Positions 7,891 through 16,779 of a DNA stretch of 64,000 bases are shown here, in pieces (the stretch's first letter is position 1; every line of letters starts with the position of its first letter). The translations under genes and the position numbers were made by a program. Where the stretch lies: positions 1-64,000 of the forward strand of contig JBFWYD010000037.1 of assembly GCA_050186825.1 (NCBI GenBank), given 5' to 3'. The notes below the pieces were generated by a model, which was given only the letters and a program-made list of their open reading frames with translations, was not told the origin of the DNA and did no database searches. This stretch comes from NORP233 sp050186825. GTDB taxonomy: Bacteria; Planctomycetota; J058.

Positions 7891-8727
7891 TCAGTCCAGC
7901 TTGATCTTGGTGATCCTGCAGCCGGGGGCCTCGAGCGCCCGCTGCTCCGGCTCCTTGCCCGCGAGCACGGCCTCCAGCGCGTCGCCGAGGTAGGCGCGGC
8001 GGGGGGCCTCGAGCCGGTAGTTGATCCCGAACTGGTCGTCCAGCGGGCCGCGGTAGCGCAGGCGCCCCTCGCGGTCGAGCAGGAAGGCGTCGGCCGTGCG
8101 CCGCGCGCCGAGGGCCTCGGTCAGCGCGAACTCCGGGTCGCGCGTGACGGGGAAGCTCCAGCCTTGCTGCTCGGCCCAGGCGCGCAGGGCGCCGGCCTCG
8201 TCGAGGGCGGAGGGGTCGACCGCGAGCACCGTCGCGCCGCGCGCCCGCCAGGCGCGGGTCCGCTCCTCGAGGAGCGGCGCGTAGTTCTTGGTCACCGGGC
8301 AGTCGAGGGCGGTGAAGACCACGACGGTGGCCGGGGCCGCGGCGCACAGCGCGCGCAGGTGCCCGGTCCGGCCGCTCAGGTCCACGAAAGCGGCGTCCGC
8401 GATCACCTGACCGACCTTGCAGGCGGCCGGGTCGAGCGGGGTCGCGGCGCGCGTCACGTAGGCGGGGCCGGCCTGGGGCGCGGTCGCCTGCCCGCCCTCG
8501 CCCTGGGCAGCGGGCGCGGCCGCGGCGGCAGGCGCCTCGCGGCAGGAGTCGCCTTCGGCCGCGGCGGCAGGCGCCTCGCAGCAGGGCTCGCCGTGGTCGC
8601 CGCCCGCGGCCTGCTGGCCCTCGGGCGCGGGCGCCGGGGCGGGCTCGCTGGCGCAGCCTGCGAGCCCGAGCGTCAGGACCAGGAGCGCCGTCCCGCGGCC
8701 CAGCCCAGCCGGCTGCCCTTCCCTCAC
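7891..8727 (-). CDS. Lipoprotein redoxin (AhpC/TSA fold)
   Basis: 278 residues. An N-terminal lipoprotein signal (LTLGLAGC, Cys25) is followed by an Ala/Pro/Cys-rich linker carrying a duplicated CxEAPAAAAxGD unit. The thioredoxin-like domain has a peroxidatic-type single cysteine in TALDCPVTKNY (Cys143) and a FLLDREG strand-turn. Such redoxins often sit beside or are fused to copper monooxygenase/cytochrome proteins in planctomycetes and relatives. The GTG start (8727) overlaps the TGA of the preceding gene as GTGA, so translation is coupled. A periplasmic or outer-membrane thiol or copper-handling role with its partner is inferred. Confidence 0.8.
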   Translation of the reverse strand: MREGQPAGLGRGTALLVLTLGLAGCASEPAPAPAPEGQQAAGGDHGEPCCEAPAAAAEGDSCREAPAAAAAPAAQGEGGQATAPQAGPAYVTRAATPLDPAACKVGQVIADAAFVDLSGRTGHLRALCAAAPATVVVFTALDCPVTKNYAPLLEERTRAWRARGATVLAVDPSALDEAGALRAWAEQQGWSFPVTRDPEFALTEALGARRTADAFLLDREGRLRYRGPLDDQFGINYRLEAPRRAYLGDALEAVLAGKEPEQRALEAPGCRITKIKLD

Positions 8728-10118
8728 CGCTGCCCTTCCTTGCCGGCCTCCGGCTTGCCGGCCTCGGGCTTCTCGGCCCCCGGGTTGGCGGCCTCCGCCT
8801 GCGACTTCTCCCAGGCCGCGCGGTCCTCGGGCAGGGCGTCGACCGTCTCGAGGTAGCCGATCATCATCTCGTCCCAGGTCTGCTCGCCGAAGCGCACCAC
8901 GCGGGACGGGTCGGGGTTGGCCGGGTTCTTGTCCGAGTTGTCGAAGGTGGCGACCCCGATCATGCGCGAGCCCTTGGGCACGAACAGCGGCTGCTCGAAG
9001 CGGTAGGTGTTCTGCCAGTTGAAGTCCCACCTGGGGATCTCGAGCAGCGGCACCGTCTTGCCGTCGGGGTAGCGGAGCGCGTAGCGGAAGGTCTTCCCGC
9101 GGAGGTGCATGTGCGGGGTCAGCCCGAACAGGATCGTGTCGTCCTGGAAGTCGTAGTGGGCGCGGACCGGGTGGTCGCTGGCGCCCGCGGGGATCGCGAA
9201 GCTCGTGGTCGAGAGCGCCAGCGTCCGCGCGCGGCGGGTGATCTTCTCCTCGGGCTTCGCGAAGCGCAGCCCGAGCTTGCAGCGGTCGACCCGCTCGGTG
9301 CCGTCGGGCGTGTAGTGGATCTGGAACACCAGGGTCGAGCCCTTGGGCAGCCACTTGGCCGTGCCCGCGGGGTAGGGCGCGATGCTGTCGCCGGGCAGGG
9401 CGCTGGCGAAGTAGCCGCGCAGCCCGCCGCGCACGCGCGGCGACTTGCCCCGGTCGGGGTAGATCACGAACACCAGCACGTGGTGCACGACCGTGGGCGC
9501 GCCGATCTGGACCTCCATGGACTTGATCCACTTGTCCGCGTCGAAGTCCGTCTTGACGTAGGTGTACTGGTACTGGACGACCCCGGTCGCAGGCACGGTG
9601 AAGGCCTTGGGCAGCTCGAGCACCGCGTCCGGCTCACCGATCCGCCAGGCCTTGGCGTCAGGCCAGGTCACCGGCGCGGGGGCCTGCTTCGGGTCGCCCT
9701 GGGGCGCGCCGGCGTCGACCCAGTCGAGGATCGCCTGGCGCTCGGCGTCGGGCAGGCGGCGAGAGTTGGCGAAGGTGTTGACCTTGGGGTCCGCGTGCCA
9801 GGGAGGCATCCGCCGCGTGGTCACGACCTCGTGGATCATGGCCGCCTGGCCCGCGACCTCCTTGTAGCTCGTGAAGGGCATCGGCCCGATCGCCCCCGGC
9901 CGATGGCAGGTCTGGCAGCGGCGCTGAAAGATCCCCTCGATCTCGCCGTGGTAGGTCGGCGCGGCCTTCTTGTCGGCCGGCTTCTCCGCGGGCTTCGCCT
10001 CGGCGGGCTTCGGCGCTGCGGGCGGCGGCTCGTCGGCGCGCGCGGCGCCAGGGGCGAGCAGCAGGGCCAGGAGGAAGGCCAAGCGGAGGGCAGGGAGCAG
10101 GGCGGGGGTGGACCTCAC
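8724..10118 (-). CDS. Exported cytochrome c/PHM-like copper monooxygenase
   Basis: 464 residues with a signal peptide (cleavage near GAARA|DE). A short Pro/Ala/Lys-rich linker leads to a c-type haem site CQTCH (68-72). The rest resembles copper type II ascorbate-dependent monooxygenases: a HHVLVF pair near residue 210, HYTPDG, and HMH near 335 are candidate copper ligands. In this family two copper sites hydroxylate unactivated carbons; the substrate here is unknown. GTG start at 10118 with a perfect AGGAGG 7 bases upstream. The gene is translationally coupled to the redoxin downstream, suggesting that the haem, copper enzyme and redoxin act together in the periplasm. Confidence 0.8.
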   Translation of the reverse strand: MRSTPALLPALRLAFLLALLLAPGAARADEPPPAAPKPAEAKPAEKPADKKAAPTYHGEIEGIFQRRCQTCHRPGAIGPMPFTSYKEVAGQAAMIHEVVTTRRMPPWHADPKVNTFANSRRLPDAERQAILDWVDAGAPQGDPKQAPAPVTWPDAKAWRIGEPDAVLELPKAFTVPATGVVQYQYTYVKTDFDADKWIKSMEVQIGAPTVVHHVLVFVIYPDRGKSPRVRGGLRGYFASALPGDSIAPYPAGTAKWLPKGSTLVFQIHYTPDGTERVDRCKLGLRFAKPEEKITRRARTLALSTTSFAIPAGASDHPVRAHYDFQDDTILFGLTPHMHLRGKTFRYALRYPDGKTVPLLEIPRWDFNWQNTYRFEQPLFVPKGSRMIGVATFDNSDKNPANPDPSRVVRFGEQTWDEMMIGYLETVDALPEDRAAWEKSQAEAANPGAEKPEAGKPEAGKEGQR

Positions 10119-10401
10119 GAGGGGACCTCCTGTCGGCCCCTGAACGAATCTCGCGGGCCGATGGTTTGACGCGCTGGGTCGACCGGCGAGACGAGAACCC
10201 CTTCCGGGACCTTTCATGAGCTGAAACGGAGACGAAAGCAGTTGCCACCAAAGGGCTTGTGAGTCCAGGCCGTCCGCCCTGGACGTTTTCCGGGTGTCCC
10301 CCTCGGTGGACTGGCCCTTGGCCTGGCATGGACCCGGCCACCCCCGCGCTGGGCGTCGAGATTGCGGCACCAGCCCCTCAGAGAAGACGAGGGAGAGGGT
10401 G
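10119..10401. other. Divergent promoter region
   Basis: 283 bases between the cytochrome/monooxygenase (minus) and the exported 824-residue protein (plus). It is locally AT-richer (AAACGGAGACGAAAGCAGTT), in keeping with promoters in both directions, but I cannot point to a convincing -35/-10 pair. Confidence 0.4.
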
Positions 10402-12876
10402 ATGAACCGAAACGTCCTGACTTGCCTGAGCGTGGTGGTGGCCCTGAGCGCGGTGGCCCGCGCGGACGACGAGCTGATCTCCACCGACCGCCTGGCCTAC
10501 CTGAGCCGGGGGCGCGACACCCAGCGCGGCGTCTACACCGACCGGATCGTGATCCAGCGCCACCCCGGGGTCGGGATCGAGGTCGTGCGCGTCTCGACCT
10601 ACGGGCCTCAGGAGCGCCAGCACCTCCAGCGGGGCATGGGCCAGGCCCAGGGCAACCTGATCCGCGTGGTCCTGCGCGACTCGCTCGGCGCCGACGACAA
10701 GATCTCGCCCTCGGCGCAGGGCCCTGAGACCCGCTTCTCGATCAAGCTCGGCGCCGACGGCGCGATCGACACCAAGGGCTGGAGCAGCGCCGGCGACAGC
10801 GAGGGCGTGGGCCAGCTCGAGGGCGAGGCCTGGAAGCCGGCCGCTCAGCCGGCCGCCCAGCCGGCCGCCCAGCCGGCCGCCCAGCCGGCCGCCCAGCCGA
10901 CCACTCAGCCGGCCGCCAAGCCCGTCGAGGAGTCCAAGGGCGGCAAGATCGTCCAGAAGGGCCGCCACCTGCTCGCCCTCGCCGAGGGCGAGGTCAAGCA
11001 GCGGGTCCGCAAGGAGGGCGACAGGCTCGTCTACGACGGCGTGAAGCTCGACCAGGACTTCGGCCTGAGCAGCTTCTTCCACGTGGGCGTGGGCGGGGCC
11101 CTGCGCGCCCTGCGCGCCGCGGAGCTCAGCCCAGAGCAGACGCTTACCAGCAAGCGCTGGCCGAACCACGTCTGGATCCGCAGCGACGTGCACGGCGGCG
11201 TGCGGATCCCGCTCTCGACGAGCATCCCCGTGGGCGAGCTGACCCTCTCGGTCGGTCTCGACGCGGCCGCCAAGGTCGACTACCAGGTCACCGACCTCTA
11301 CCCGATCCCGGCCGGCGTCAAGGACGTGGAGACGGCCCTGGCCGACCTGCGCCAGGTGGCGGCCCGCAGCTTCGACCTGCCGCTCGACGCCGCCGAGGCC
11401 CAGAAGATGACCGTCGGCGCGACCCGCGTCTTCGAGGGCCAGGGCTCGGCCGCGGTCTCGGGCAACCTCTCGATCGGCCGCGAGGTGGGCGACATCGACG
11501 GCGTGGTCCGGATCGGCGCCTCGGCCCGCGTGGGCGGCTTCTACCGGATCCAGGGGAACCTCGAGCTGGCGGTCACCCGCCTCGACCTGGAGCGGGTGCG
11601 CGTGCGCCTGAGCCGCGGCGAGGCCCGGACCCGCGGCGCGTCTGCGGACCTGTTCCTGGGCGCCTCGGTGGACGGCGTCCGGCTGCGCGAGGAGCTCGAG
11701 CCGGTGGTCGAGTACGTGGACGAGGCGCTGATCAAGCTGCCCGCCGCCCTGCGCGACCAGCTGGTGGCCACCGCCGAGGACGCGGCCGTCAACCAGGCCA
11801 ACCAGACCGTGAGCAAGGTGCTGCGCGTGCGCCTGACCGCGAGCGCGACCAAGACCGCCAGCGACGAGCTCGACCTGAGCTTCGCCTTCGACCTGCGCCG
11901 CGACGGGGCCCGCCAGGCCTACGAGCGCGCGGTCCGTGGCGACTTCACCGCGGCCCACCGCCTGGCGCTCGAGCCCGACGCCGGGGTGGTGCGCGAGCAC
12001 CGCGTGCTCGAGGTCGAGGAGGTGACCCACAGTCAGGCCAACCTCGAGCTGAGCGTGGCGCTCAAGGTCGGGGCCAGCAAGACGATCACCCTCCAGGACC
12101 TCTCGGTCGAGGACGAGAGCGGCCGGACCCAGTACGAGGTGTTCCGCTTCCAGAAGAAGTTCGACCTCGAGCTCCTCGACCACGAGCGGCGCAAGAAGGT
12201 CGAGGTCGAGGTGATCCGGCGCACGCGCCCCGACCAGGAGCTGCCCGAGGAGCGGGTCAAGCGCTCGCTGCGCATGCGCCTCGACGTGCTGGACCCCTTC
12301 ACCCGCAAGCCCGAGGCGGAGCGCCTGCAGCGGCTGATGCGCGCCTGGTCGCTGGACGGCGACAGCGGCCTTCCCATGCCCGAGTTCGAGCTGTTCCGCA
12401 GCCGCTACGGCAAGACCCGGATCCACATCGACGTGGCGATCAGCGAGGACGGGATCGCCCAGGCCCTGCAGCGCGGGCGGCAGGCGATCTTCGACGCCTA
12501 CGCCCGGGCCGCCACGACCCTCGACGGCGAGGCGCCGCTGTGGGCGACCGAGGACGGCCGCGAGACGATCCGCTGGTCCGAGCACGACGACCAGGACCGC
12601 CACCAGCAGGAGCGCCAGGAGCTCGAGCGCGCCCAGCGCTTCGTGGACAACCTGGTCGAGCTCGGCCAGGCCAGCGCGGCCAAGGACCGGAGCACGGCGC
12701 TCAAGCGGATCGCCAGCGATGCCGGCTACGACCTCTACGCGGTGGCGGCCCTGGTCGAGCTGGCCCCGCGCCAGGCGGTGACCCTCGACGCCTCGATCCT
12801 GGGCGACCGGATCCGTGTGGTCGACGGGCGCCGCGGCGACGCCTACGCGATCCCCGTCGTGGATCCGCGCCAGTAA
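10402..12876 (+). CDS. Large exported protein of unknown function
   Basis: 824 residues with a clear signal peptide (VVVALSAVARA). Residues ~145-172 contain a run of AAQP repeats (12-bp DNA unit CAGCCGGCCGCC), a likely flexible spacer. The middle is rich in alternating hydrophobic strands (NLSIGREVGDIDGVVRIG), suggesting a beta-rich periplasmic or outer-membrane-associated fold. The C-terminal third is charged and partly helical. I recognise no family. ATG 10402 follows GAGGGAGAGGG. The gene ends 5 bases before a perfect CT-dinucleotide tract and is closed by a strong hairpin. Confidence 0.75.
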   Translation: MNRNVLTCLSVVVALSAVARADDELISTDRLAYLSRGRDTQRGVYTDRIVIQRHPGVGIEVVRVSTYGPQERQHLQRGMGQAQGNLIRVVLRDSLGADDKISPSAQGPETRFSIKLGADGAIDTKGWSSAGDSEGVGQLEGEAWKPAAQPAAQPAAQPAAQPAAQPTTQPAAKPVEESKGGKIVQKGRHLLALAEGEVKQRVRKEGDRLVYDGVKLDQDFGLSSFFHVGVGGALRALRAAELSPEQTLTSKRWPNHVWIRSDVHGGVRIPLSTSIPVGELTLSVGLDAAAKVDYQVTDLYPIPAGVKDVETALADLRQVAARSFDLPLDAAEAQKMTVGATRVFEGQGSAAVSGNLSIGREVGDIDGVVRIGASARVGGFYRIQGNLELAVTRLDLERVRVRLSRGEARTRGASADLFLGASVDGVRLREELEPVVEYVDEALIKLPAALRDQLVATAEDAAVNQANQTVSKVLRVRLTASATKTASDELDLSFAFDLRRDGARQAYERAVRGDFTAAHRLALEPDAGVVREHRVLEVEEVTHSQANLELSVALKVGASKTITLQDLSVEDESGRTQYEVFRFQKKFDLELLDHERRKKVEVEVIRRTRPDQELPEERVKRSLRMRLDVLDPFTRKPEAERLQRLMRAWSLDGDSGLPMPEFELFRSRYGKTRIHIDVAISEDGIAQALQRGRQAIFDAYARAATTLDGEAPLWATEDGRETIRWSEHDDQDRHQQERQELERAQRFVDNLVELGQASAAKDRSTALKRIASDAGYDLYAVAALVELAPRQAVTLDASILGDRIRVVDGRRGDAYAIPVVDPRQ

Positions 12877-12879
12877 CTC

Positions 12880-12954
<75 letters not shown>

Positions 12955-12956
12955 GG

Positions 12957-12987
12957 CCGAGGCCCCTGGGCGTTCCAGGGGCCTCGG
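12957..12987 (+). terminator. 13-bp perfect hairpin terminator
   Basis: CCGAGGCCCCTGG (12957-12969) pairs perfectly with 12975-12987 around a 5-base loop, followed by TCTTGGTT. The stem is strong but the U-tract is weak. It closes the exported-protein gene after the CT tract. Confidence 0.75.
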
Positions 12988-13039
12988 TCTTGGTTCGGGC
13001 CGCTTGCGCGGGGGCGCGCGCGGGAGCACCCTCGGGCGC

Positions 13040-14149
13040 GTGGACATCTTCCTGGCCGCGGCCAACGACCCCGCCGAGCTCGCGCGGCTCCTGCGCGCCG
13101 GGTATCGCGTCGACGTGACCGACGGCGACGGCTGGACCCCGCTCTTCTACGCGGCCGGCCGCGAGGGCGGCGACTGGGAGGCCATGCGCCTCCTGCTCGA
13201 GGCCGGGGCCGACCCCAACCACCGCTCGACCAAGGGCGAGAGCGTGGTCGACGTGCTCCACCGCGGCACGACCTCGGGGAGCGACGTCCAGCGGGCGCAG
13301 GAGAACGAGGAGCTGCTGCGCCGCCACGGCTACCGCGAGCCGAGCCTGCGCTGGAAGGCGGGCGAGCACCGCATCGATCTGCGCGTGCGCAGCAGCGAGC
13401 TGGTGTGGCGGCAGTCGCGCGGCCACAGGGGCTGGTGGCCCGAGGAGGTGCAGGAGGACGACGAGCTGCGCGCGGTGGGCGCGCTCTACGCGGTCCCGCC
13501 CGAGCACGAGGGCGCGATCGAGGCCGGGGTCGGCTGGTTCGCGCCGGGGGAGGGCTCGGACTGGGCGCGCCACGTGCGGCTGGCCGTGCACCGGCGCGAC
13601 GACGCGGAGTTCCTGCGCCTGGCCATGGGCGAGTCGCGCCACGAGCGCCAGCCCGGAGATCCCACGGCGCGGGAGCTGGCGGCGCGGGGCGGCTGGGACG
13701 ACGCGGCGGAGCTGCTCGAGGAGCCCGAGCGGGGGATCACGGCCGAGGTCGCACGGGCGGCCTTCGGGGTGGGCAAGCCGCCGCGCCGCGCGCGCGTGCG
13801 GCCGGGCCCGCCGTCGCCGCCGCCGCCGCCGCCGCCGCCCGAGGTCGTGTGGGGCGAGGCCCGGGTCCACGACGGCGGCTGGAGCTTCCTCGACCCGAGC
13901 GGACACCGTTTCCTGCGCGTCGAGGTCGAGCGCTGCATGGGCGAGAAGGACGTGAGGGTCGAGTTCTGGCGCCCTGGCTGGCACTTCCCGAGCGAGGTCC
14001 TGACCGACCCGGACCTCGACGAGCTCGTGTTCTACGGCGACGGGACCAACCTCTCGGCTGCCTTCGAGCCCCGGCACCTCCAGGCCCCGAACGCGGTCAC
14101 GCTCCGCGCCGCGCTCTCAGGCCGACACTTCCGGGTCGTCCAGGCGTGA
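13040..14149 (+). CDS. Ankyrin-repeat protein
   Basis: 369 residues. The N-terminus holds two ankyrin-like units (DGDGWTPLFYAA, then LLLEAGADPNHRSTKGES), which normally mediate protein-protein contacts. The middle is unassigned. A proline run (PPSPPPPPPPP, about 255-268) separates a C-terminal domain of about 100 residues that ends FRVVQA. No signal peptide, so probably cytoplasmic. GTG start at 13040 fits the first ankyrin helix; the ribosome site is weak. The gene lies downstream of the CT tract and hairpin and 16 bases before the FGE-like gene. Confidence 0.7.
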   Translation: MDIFLAAANDPAELARLLRAGYRVDVTDGDGWTPLFYAAGREGGDWEAMRLLLEAGADPNHRSTKGESVVDVLHRGTTSGSDVQRAQENEELLRRHGYREPSLRWKAGEHRIDLRVRSSELVWRQSRGHRGWWPEEVQEDDELRAVGALYAVPPEHEGAIEAGVGWFAPGEGSDWARHVRLAVHRRDDAEFLRLAMGESRHERQPGDPTARELAARGGWDDAAELLEEPERGITAEVARAAFGVGKPPRRARVRPGPPSPPPPPPPPEVVWGEARVHDGGWSFLDPSGHRFLRVEVERCMGEKDVRVEFWRPGWHFPSEVLTDPDLDELVFYGDGTNLSAAFEPRHLQAPNAVTLRAALSGRHFRVVQA

Positions 14150-14165
14150 GTGAGGCTGGGCCCGC

Positions 14166-15266
14166 ATGGACGAGCGTCGCCGTCGACTCCTGCGCAGCTT
14201 CGAGGCGGCCCCCGACGAGGGGGCGGCGCTGGAGCTCGTGGCGACGGGCGCGCGCGCCGCGGACGACGAGGGCTTCGTGGCGGGGCTGCGCTACCTGGCG
14301 GACATCGCCCGCTGGGACGGGCTGGCGCGCGACGCGCGGGTCGCCCTCGGCGAGCTGATCGCCGCGGCCCACCCGGGCCTGCGCTTCCAGCGGCTGACGC
14401 ACTACTTCCTCGGCCAGGTCAGTCACGAGGTCCTGGTCTTCGAGAGCGACGAGGACCCGGCCTGGATGGCGGCGGTGGCCGGGCGCCGCGACCCGCGCTG
14501 GAGCGCGCGGATCGAGTACGTGTTCGGCCCGGGGCTCGGGCCGCCCCCCGAGCCGGACGACGACTCGGGGCCCTACCAGGCGACCCTGCGCGCCCGCGAC
14601 TGGCTGGCCTGGGAGCCGCGCCCCGCGATCGAGTGGGTGCTGATCCCGGGCGGCCGGGTGCGGCTGGGCTGGGCGGGCGACCTGGCGCGCGCCTTCCGCC
14701 GCTGGGGCCCCGAGGTGGACGAGGTCCTGCACCAGGAGTGGGTGCAGCGCGCCCGCGCGCGGATCCGCCCCCCCGGGGAGGTCGAGCTCAGCCCCTTCCT
14801 GATCGAGCGCCGCCCGCCGCCGCGGCTGGGCGCCGACTACCTGGCCGCCGGAGGGCCCCCGCCCGACGCCGCGGCGGAGGCCGCCCTCGCGGCGATCGAG
14901 GCGGGCCTGGCCGGCGAGGGCGCGCGCCTGCCGACCCTGGACGAGTGGGAGCACGCCTGCGGCGGCGGCGCGACGACCCTCTTCCGTTGGGGCGACCTGT
15001 GGCCGACCACGAGCCCGGCGGTCACGACCTTCGACGGCCACCTGGTCCCGAACGCCTACGGCCTGCAGTACGCGGACGAGGCCTCGCTCGAGCTCGTCTC
15101 GGGCCCCCCCTGCCTCAAGAGCGGCACCGCCTCGGTGTGGGTGGGCGACGTGGACTGGGGCGACTGGAGCCACGCGATCACGTCGGCGCGCCCCACGCCG
15201 CCCCCGGCGGCGCCGCTGGCCTTCGCCCACGCGCGCCTCCGCCGCGTGCGCGCGCTCTGCGACTAG
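14166..15266 (+). CDS. FGE/sulfatase-modifying-factor-like domain protein
   Basis: 366 residues. The N-terminal ~130 residues are helical and unassigned, reminiscent of small repeat-companion domains in similar bacteria. The C-terminal half begins IEWVLIPGGRVRLGW and contains RLPTLDEWEHACGGG (about 254-268) and LFRWGD, the signature region of formylglycine-generating enzyme-like domains. The usual catalytic cysteine pair and the full C-terminal GGSW region are not evident, so it may be a non-catalytic relative. It follows the ankyrin gene closely. Its stop shares the palindrome CTAG with the converging gene's stop. Confidence 0.7.
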   Translation: MDERRRRLLRSFEAAPDEGAALELVATGARAADDEGFVAGLRYLADIARWDGLARDARVALGELIAAAHPGLRFQRLTHYFLGQVSHEVLVFESDEDPAWMAAVAGRRDPRWSARIEYVFGPGLGPPPEPDDDSGPYQATLRARDWLAWEPRPAIEWVLIPGGRVRLGWAGDLARAFRRWGPEVDEVLHQEWVQRARARIRPPGEVELSPFLIERRPPPRLGADYLAAGGPPPDAAAEAALAAIEAGLAGEGARLPTLDEWEHACGGGATTLFRWGDLWPTTSPAVTTFDGHLVPNAYGLQYADEASLELVSGPPCLKSGTASVWVGDVDWGDWSHAITSARPTPPPAAPLAFAHARLRRVRALCD

Positions 15267-15727
15267 GCCGCCCGCTTCCTCCGGCGTGGCTGCTCGGCGA
15301 GGGCCGCGAGGATCCGCGCCGCGAGGCTCTCGCCGATCGGCCGGTCCCCGCGCAGGTAGCGCCCGAGCGAGCCAGCCGACTTGTATCCCAGCTGCTCGGC
15401 GACCTCCGCGCGGCTGGTGCGCGCCACGGCCTCCTGGAGCAGCGCCAGCGCCCGCTCCTCGGGCGCGGGCTCGGGCAGGATGCGCGCCTCGGGCTGGGTC
15501 GGCGCCTCGACCGGCGCCTCCGTCCCCGCCGGCTCGGCGGCCGCGGCCTGCTCCCCCGGCTGGGCCGCGGCCGGCCGCTCGCGGGCGAGCAGCTCCTCGG
15601 CGAAGGCCAGGCAGAGGGCCACGATCGCCTCGGCCGCGAGCCAGTCCTCGACGTGCCGTCCGGGTGCGCCGCCGCGCTGGCGGTAGATCTCGTAGGCGAT
15701 CCGGGCCGTGAGCTCGTGTCGAGACAT
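15263..15727 (-). CDS. DUF2934-type protein with helix-turn-helix-like end
   Basis: 154 residues. The N-terminal segment IAYEIYRQRGGAPGRHVEDW matches the short DUF2934 pattern (IAxxAYxLxExRGxxxGxxxxDW). A Pro/Ala/Glu linker (about 52-85) follows. The C-terminal part (RAEVAEQLGYKSAGSLGRYL) looks like a helix-turn-helix, and the protein ends in a basic RRRKRAA tail. A DNA-binding role is inferred only. ATG at 15727. Confidence 0.65.
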   Translation of the reverse strand: MSRHELTARIAYEIYRQRGGAPGRHVEDWLAAEAIVALCLAFAEELLARERPAAAQPGEQAAAAEPAGTEAPVEAPTQPEARILPEPAPEERALALLQEAVARTSRAEVAEQLGYKSAGSLGRYLRGDRPIGESLAARILAALAEQPRRRKRAA

Positions 15728-15888
15728 GCTTCCTCCCGGCCCCTCTTCGGCCCGCGCGGGTCAGCGGCTTGACCCTTGGCCCTCGTGCAAGTTCTTCACG
15801 TCCTTGGCGGAGCTACAAGGCGCCTGCTCGAAAGAACGAGAGCTGCGATCGGGTGCGAGGCTTGCATTCCCGAGTGCGGAGGTGCGCC

Positions 15889-16350
15889 ATGTCGACCGAA
15901 GATCCCGTCCCCTCGCCTCGAACCAAGGTGGTGCGCTGGGTCCTGGCGTCCCTGGTGGGCGCCTTGGTCCTGATCCAGCTGATCCCCGTGGACCGCTCCA
16001 ACCCCCCGGTGGAGGCGGAGCCGGCCTGGGACTCCGCCCGGACCAAGGAGCTGGCCCAGCGAGCCTGCCTGGACTGTCACGGCAACGAGACCCGCTGGCC
16101 GTGGTACTCCCGCGTCGCCCCGGCCTCGTGGCTGGTGGCCTACGACGTGCACGAGGGCCGCCGGGAGATGAACCTCTCGCTCCCGAACCCGCGCCACACC
16201 CATGAGGCGGCCGAGGAGCTCGAGGAGGGCGAGATGCCGCCCAAGCCCTACCTCCTCTTGCATCCCGAGGCCCGGCTCAGCGCGGACGAGAAGGCCGAGC
16301 TCGCGCGCGGCCTGCGCGCGACCTTCGGCGGCGGGCGCGAGCGCGACTAG
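15889..16350 (+). CDS. Haem-binding domain (Haem_bd) c-type protein
   Basis: 153 residues: one N-terminal membrane anchor (VRWVLASLVGALVLIQLIPV) then a periplasmic domain with CLDCHGNETRWPWYSRVAP. The CxxCH plus WPWYS pattern is typical of the Haem_bd family, small membrane-tethered haem proteins found beside oxidases and redoxins. The MPPKPYL segment probably supplies the distal methionine. ATG 15889 has GGAGG 6 bases upstream. A TTGACC box at 15769-15774 may belong to its promoter, though no clear -10 is seen. Confidence 0.82.
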   Translation: MSTEDPVPSPRTKVVRWVLASLVGALVLIQLIPVDRSNPPVEAEPAWDSARTKELAQRACLDCHGNETRWPWYSRVAPASWLVAYDVHEGRREMNLSLPNPRHTHEAAEELEEGEMPPKPYLLLHPEARLSADEKAELARGLRATFGGGRERD

Positions 16351-16494
16351 GGAGGTCGACCGGCGCCGCCGGGTTGGGCTCCTGCCGGGGCTCGTCGCCC
16401 TCGGCCCGGGCCCGCGCAGGGTTCGGCTTTTTCTGAGCGGCGAGCAGAAGGTTTCGGCGTGGACGATAGTGCCGCCCGCCCGATGATCGCGGGC

Positions 16495-16779
16495 ATGAGG
16501 CGCGCTCATCGCTGGCTGCTGTCGATCTCCTCGCTCGTGGCAGGCACGGGCTGCGCGGCGCCTAGCCCTGCGGCGCCGAGCGACCCTTACCCGCCGCGCG
16601 CAGCCCTGGTGCGGATCGGCGCGGCCGGCCCCGAGCCGCGGCAGCTGGTCCTCGCCGACCACGCTTCGGTCCTGTTCTTCAACGACACCGCCGACCGCCT
16701 GGTCTCGAGCGCTGCCCGCGCCCGCGGGTCCTCCTCGCGGGCCCCTTCGGCGCGGCGGCCGCTCGCGCGCTCTCGTTGA
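16495..16779 (+). CDS. Lipoprotein N-terminal part (probable frameshift)
   Basis: 94 codons. A signal peptide ending AGTGC suggests a lipoprotein, followed by RQLVLADHASVLFFNDTADRLV. After about base 16700 the frame degrades into Ser/Arg-rich sequence and stops at 16777-16779. The next frame (-1) carries plausible protein sequence from that point, so this is most simply the first part of one gene broken by a one-base deletion, or one sequencing error. Alternative: a short independent lipoprotein overlapping the next ORF by TTGA. An earlier ATG exists at 16483. Confidence 0.5.
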   Translation: MRRAHRWLLSISSLVAGTGCAAPSPAAPSDPYPPRAALVRIGAAGPEPRQLVLADHASVLFFNDTADRLVSSAARARGSSSRAPSARRPLARSR

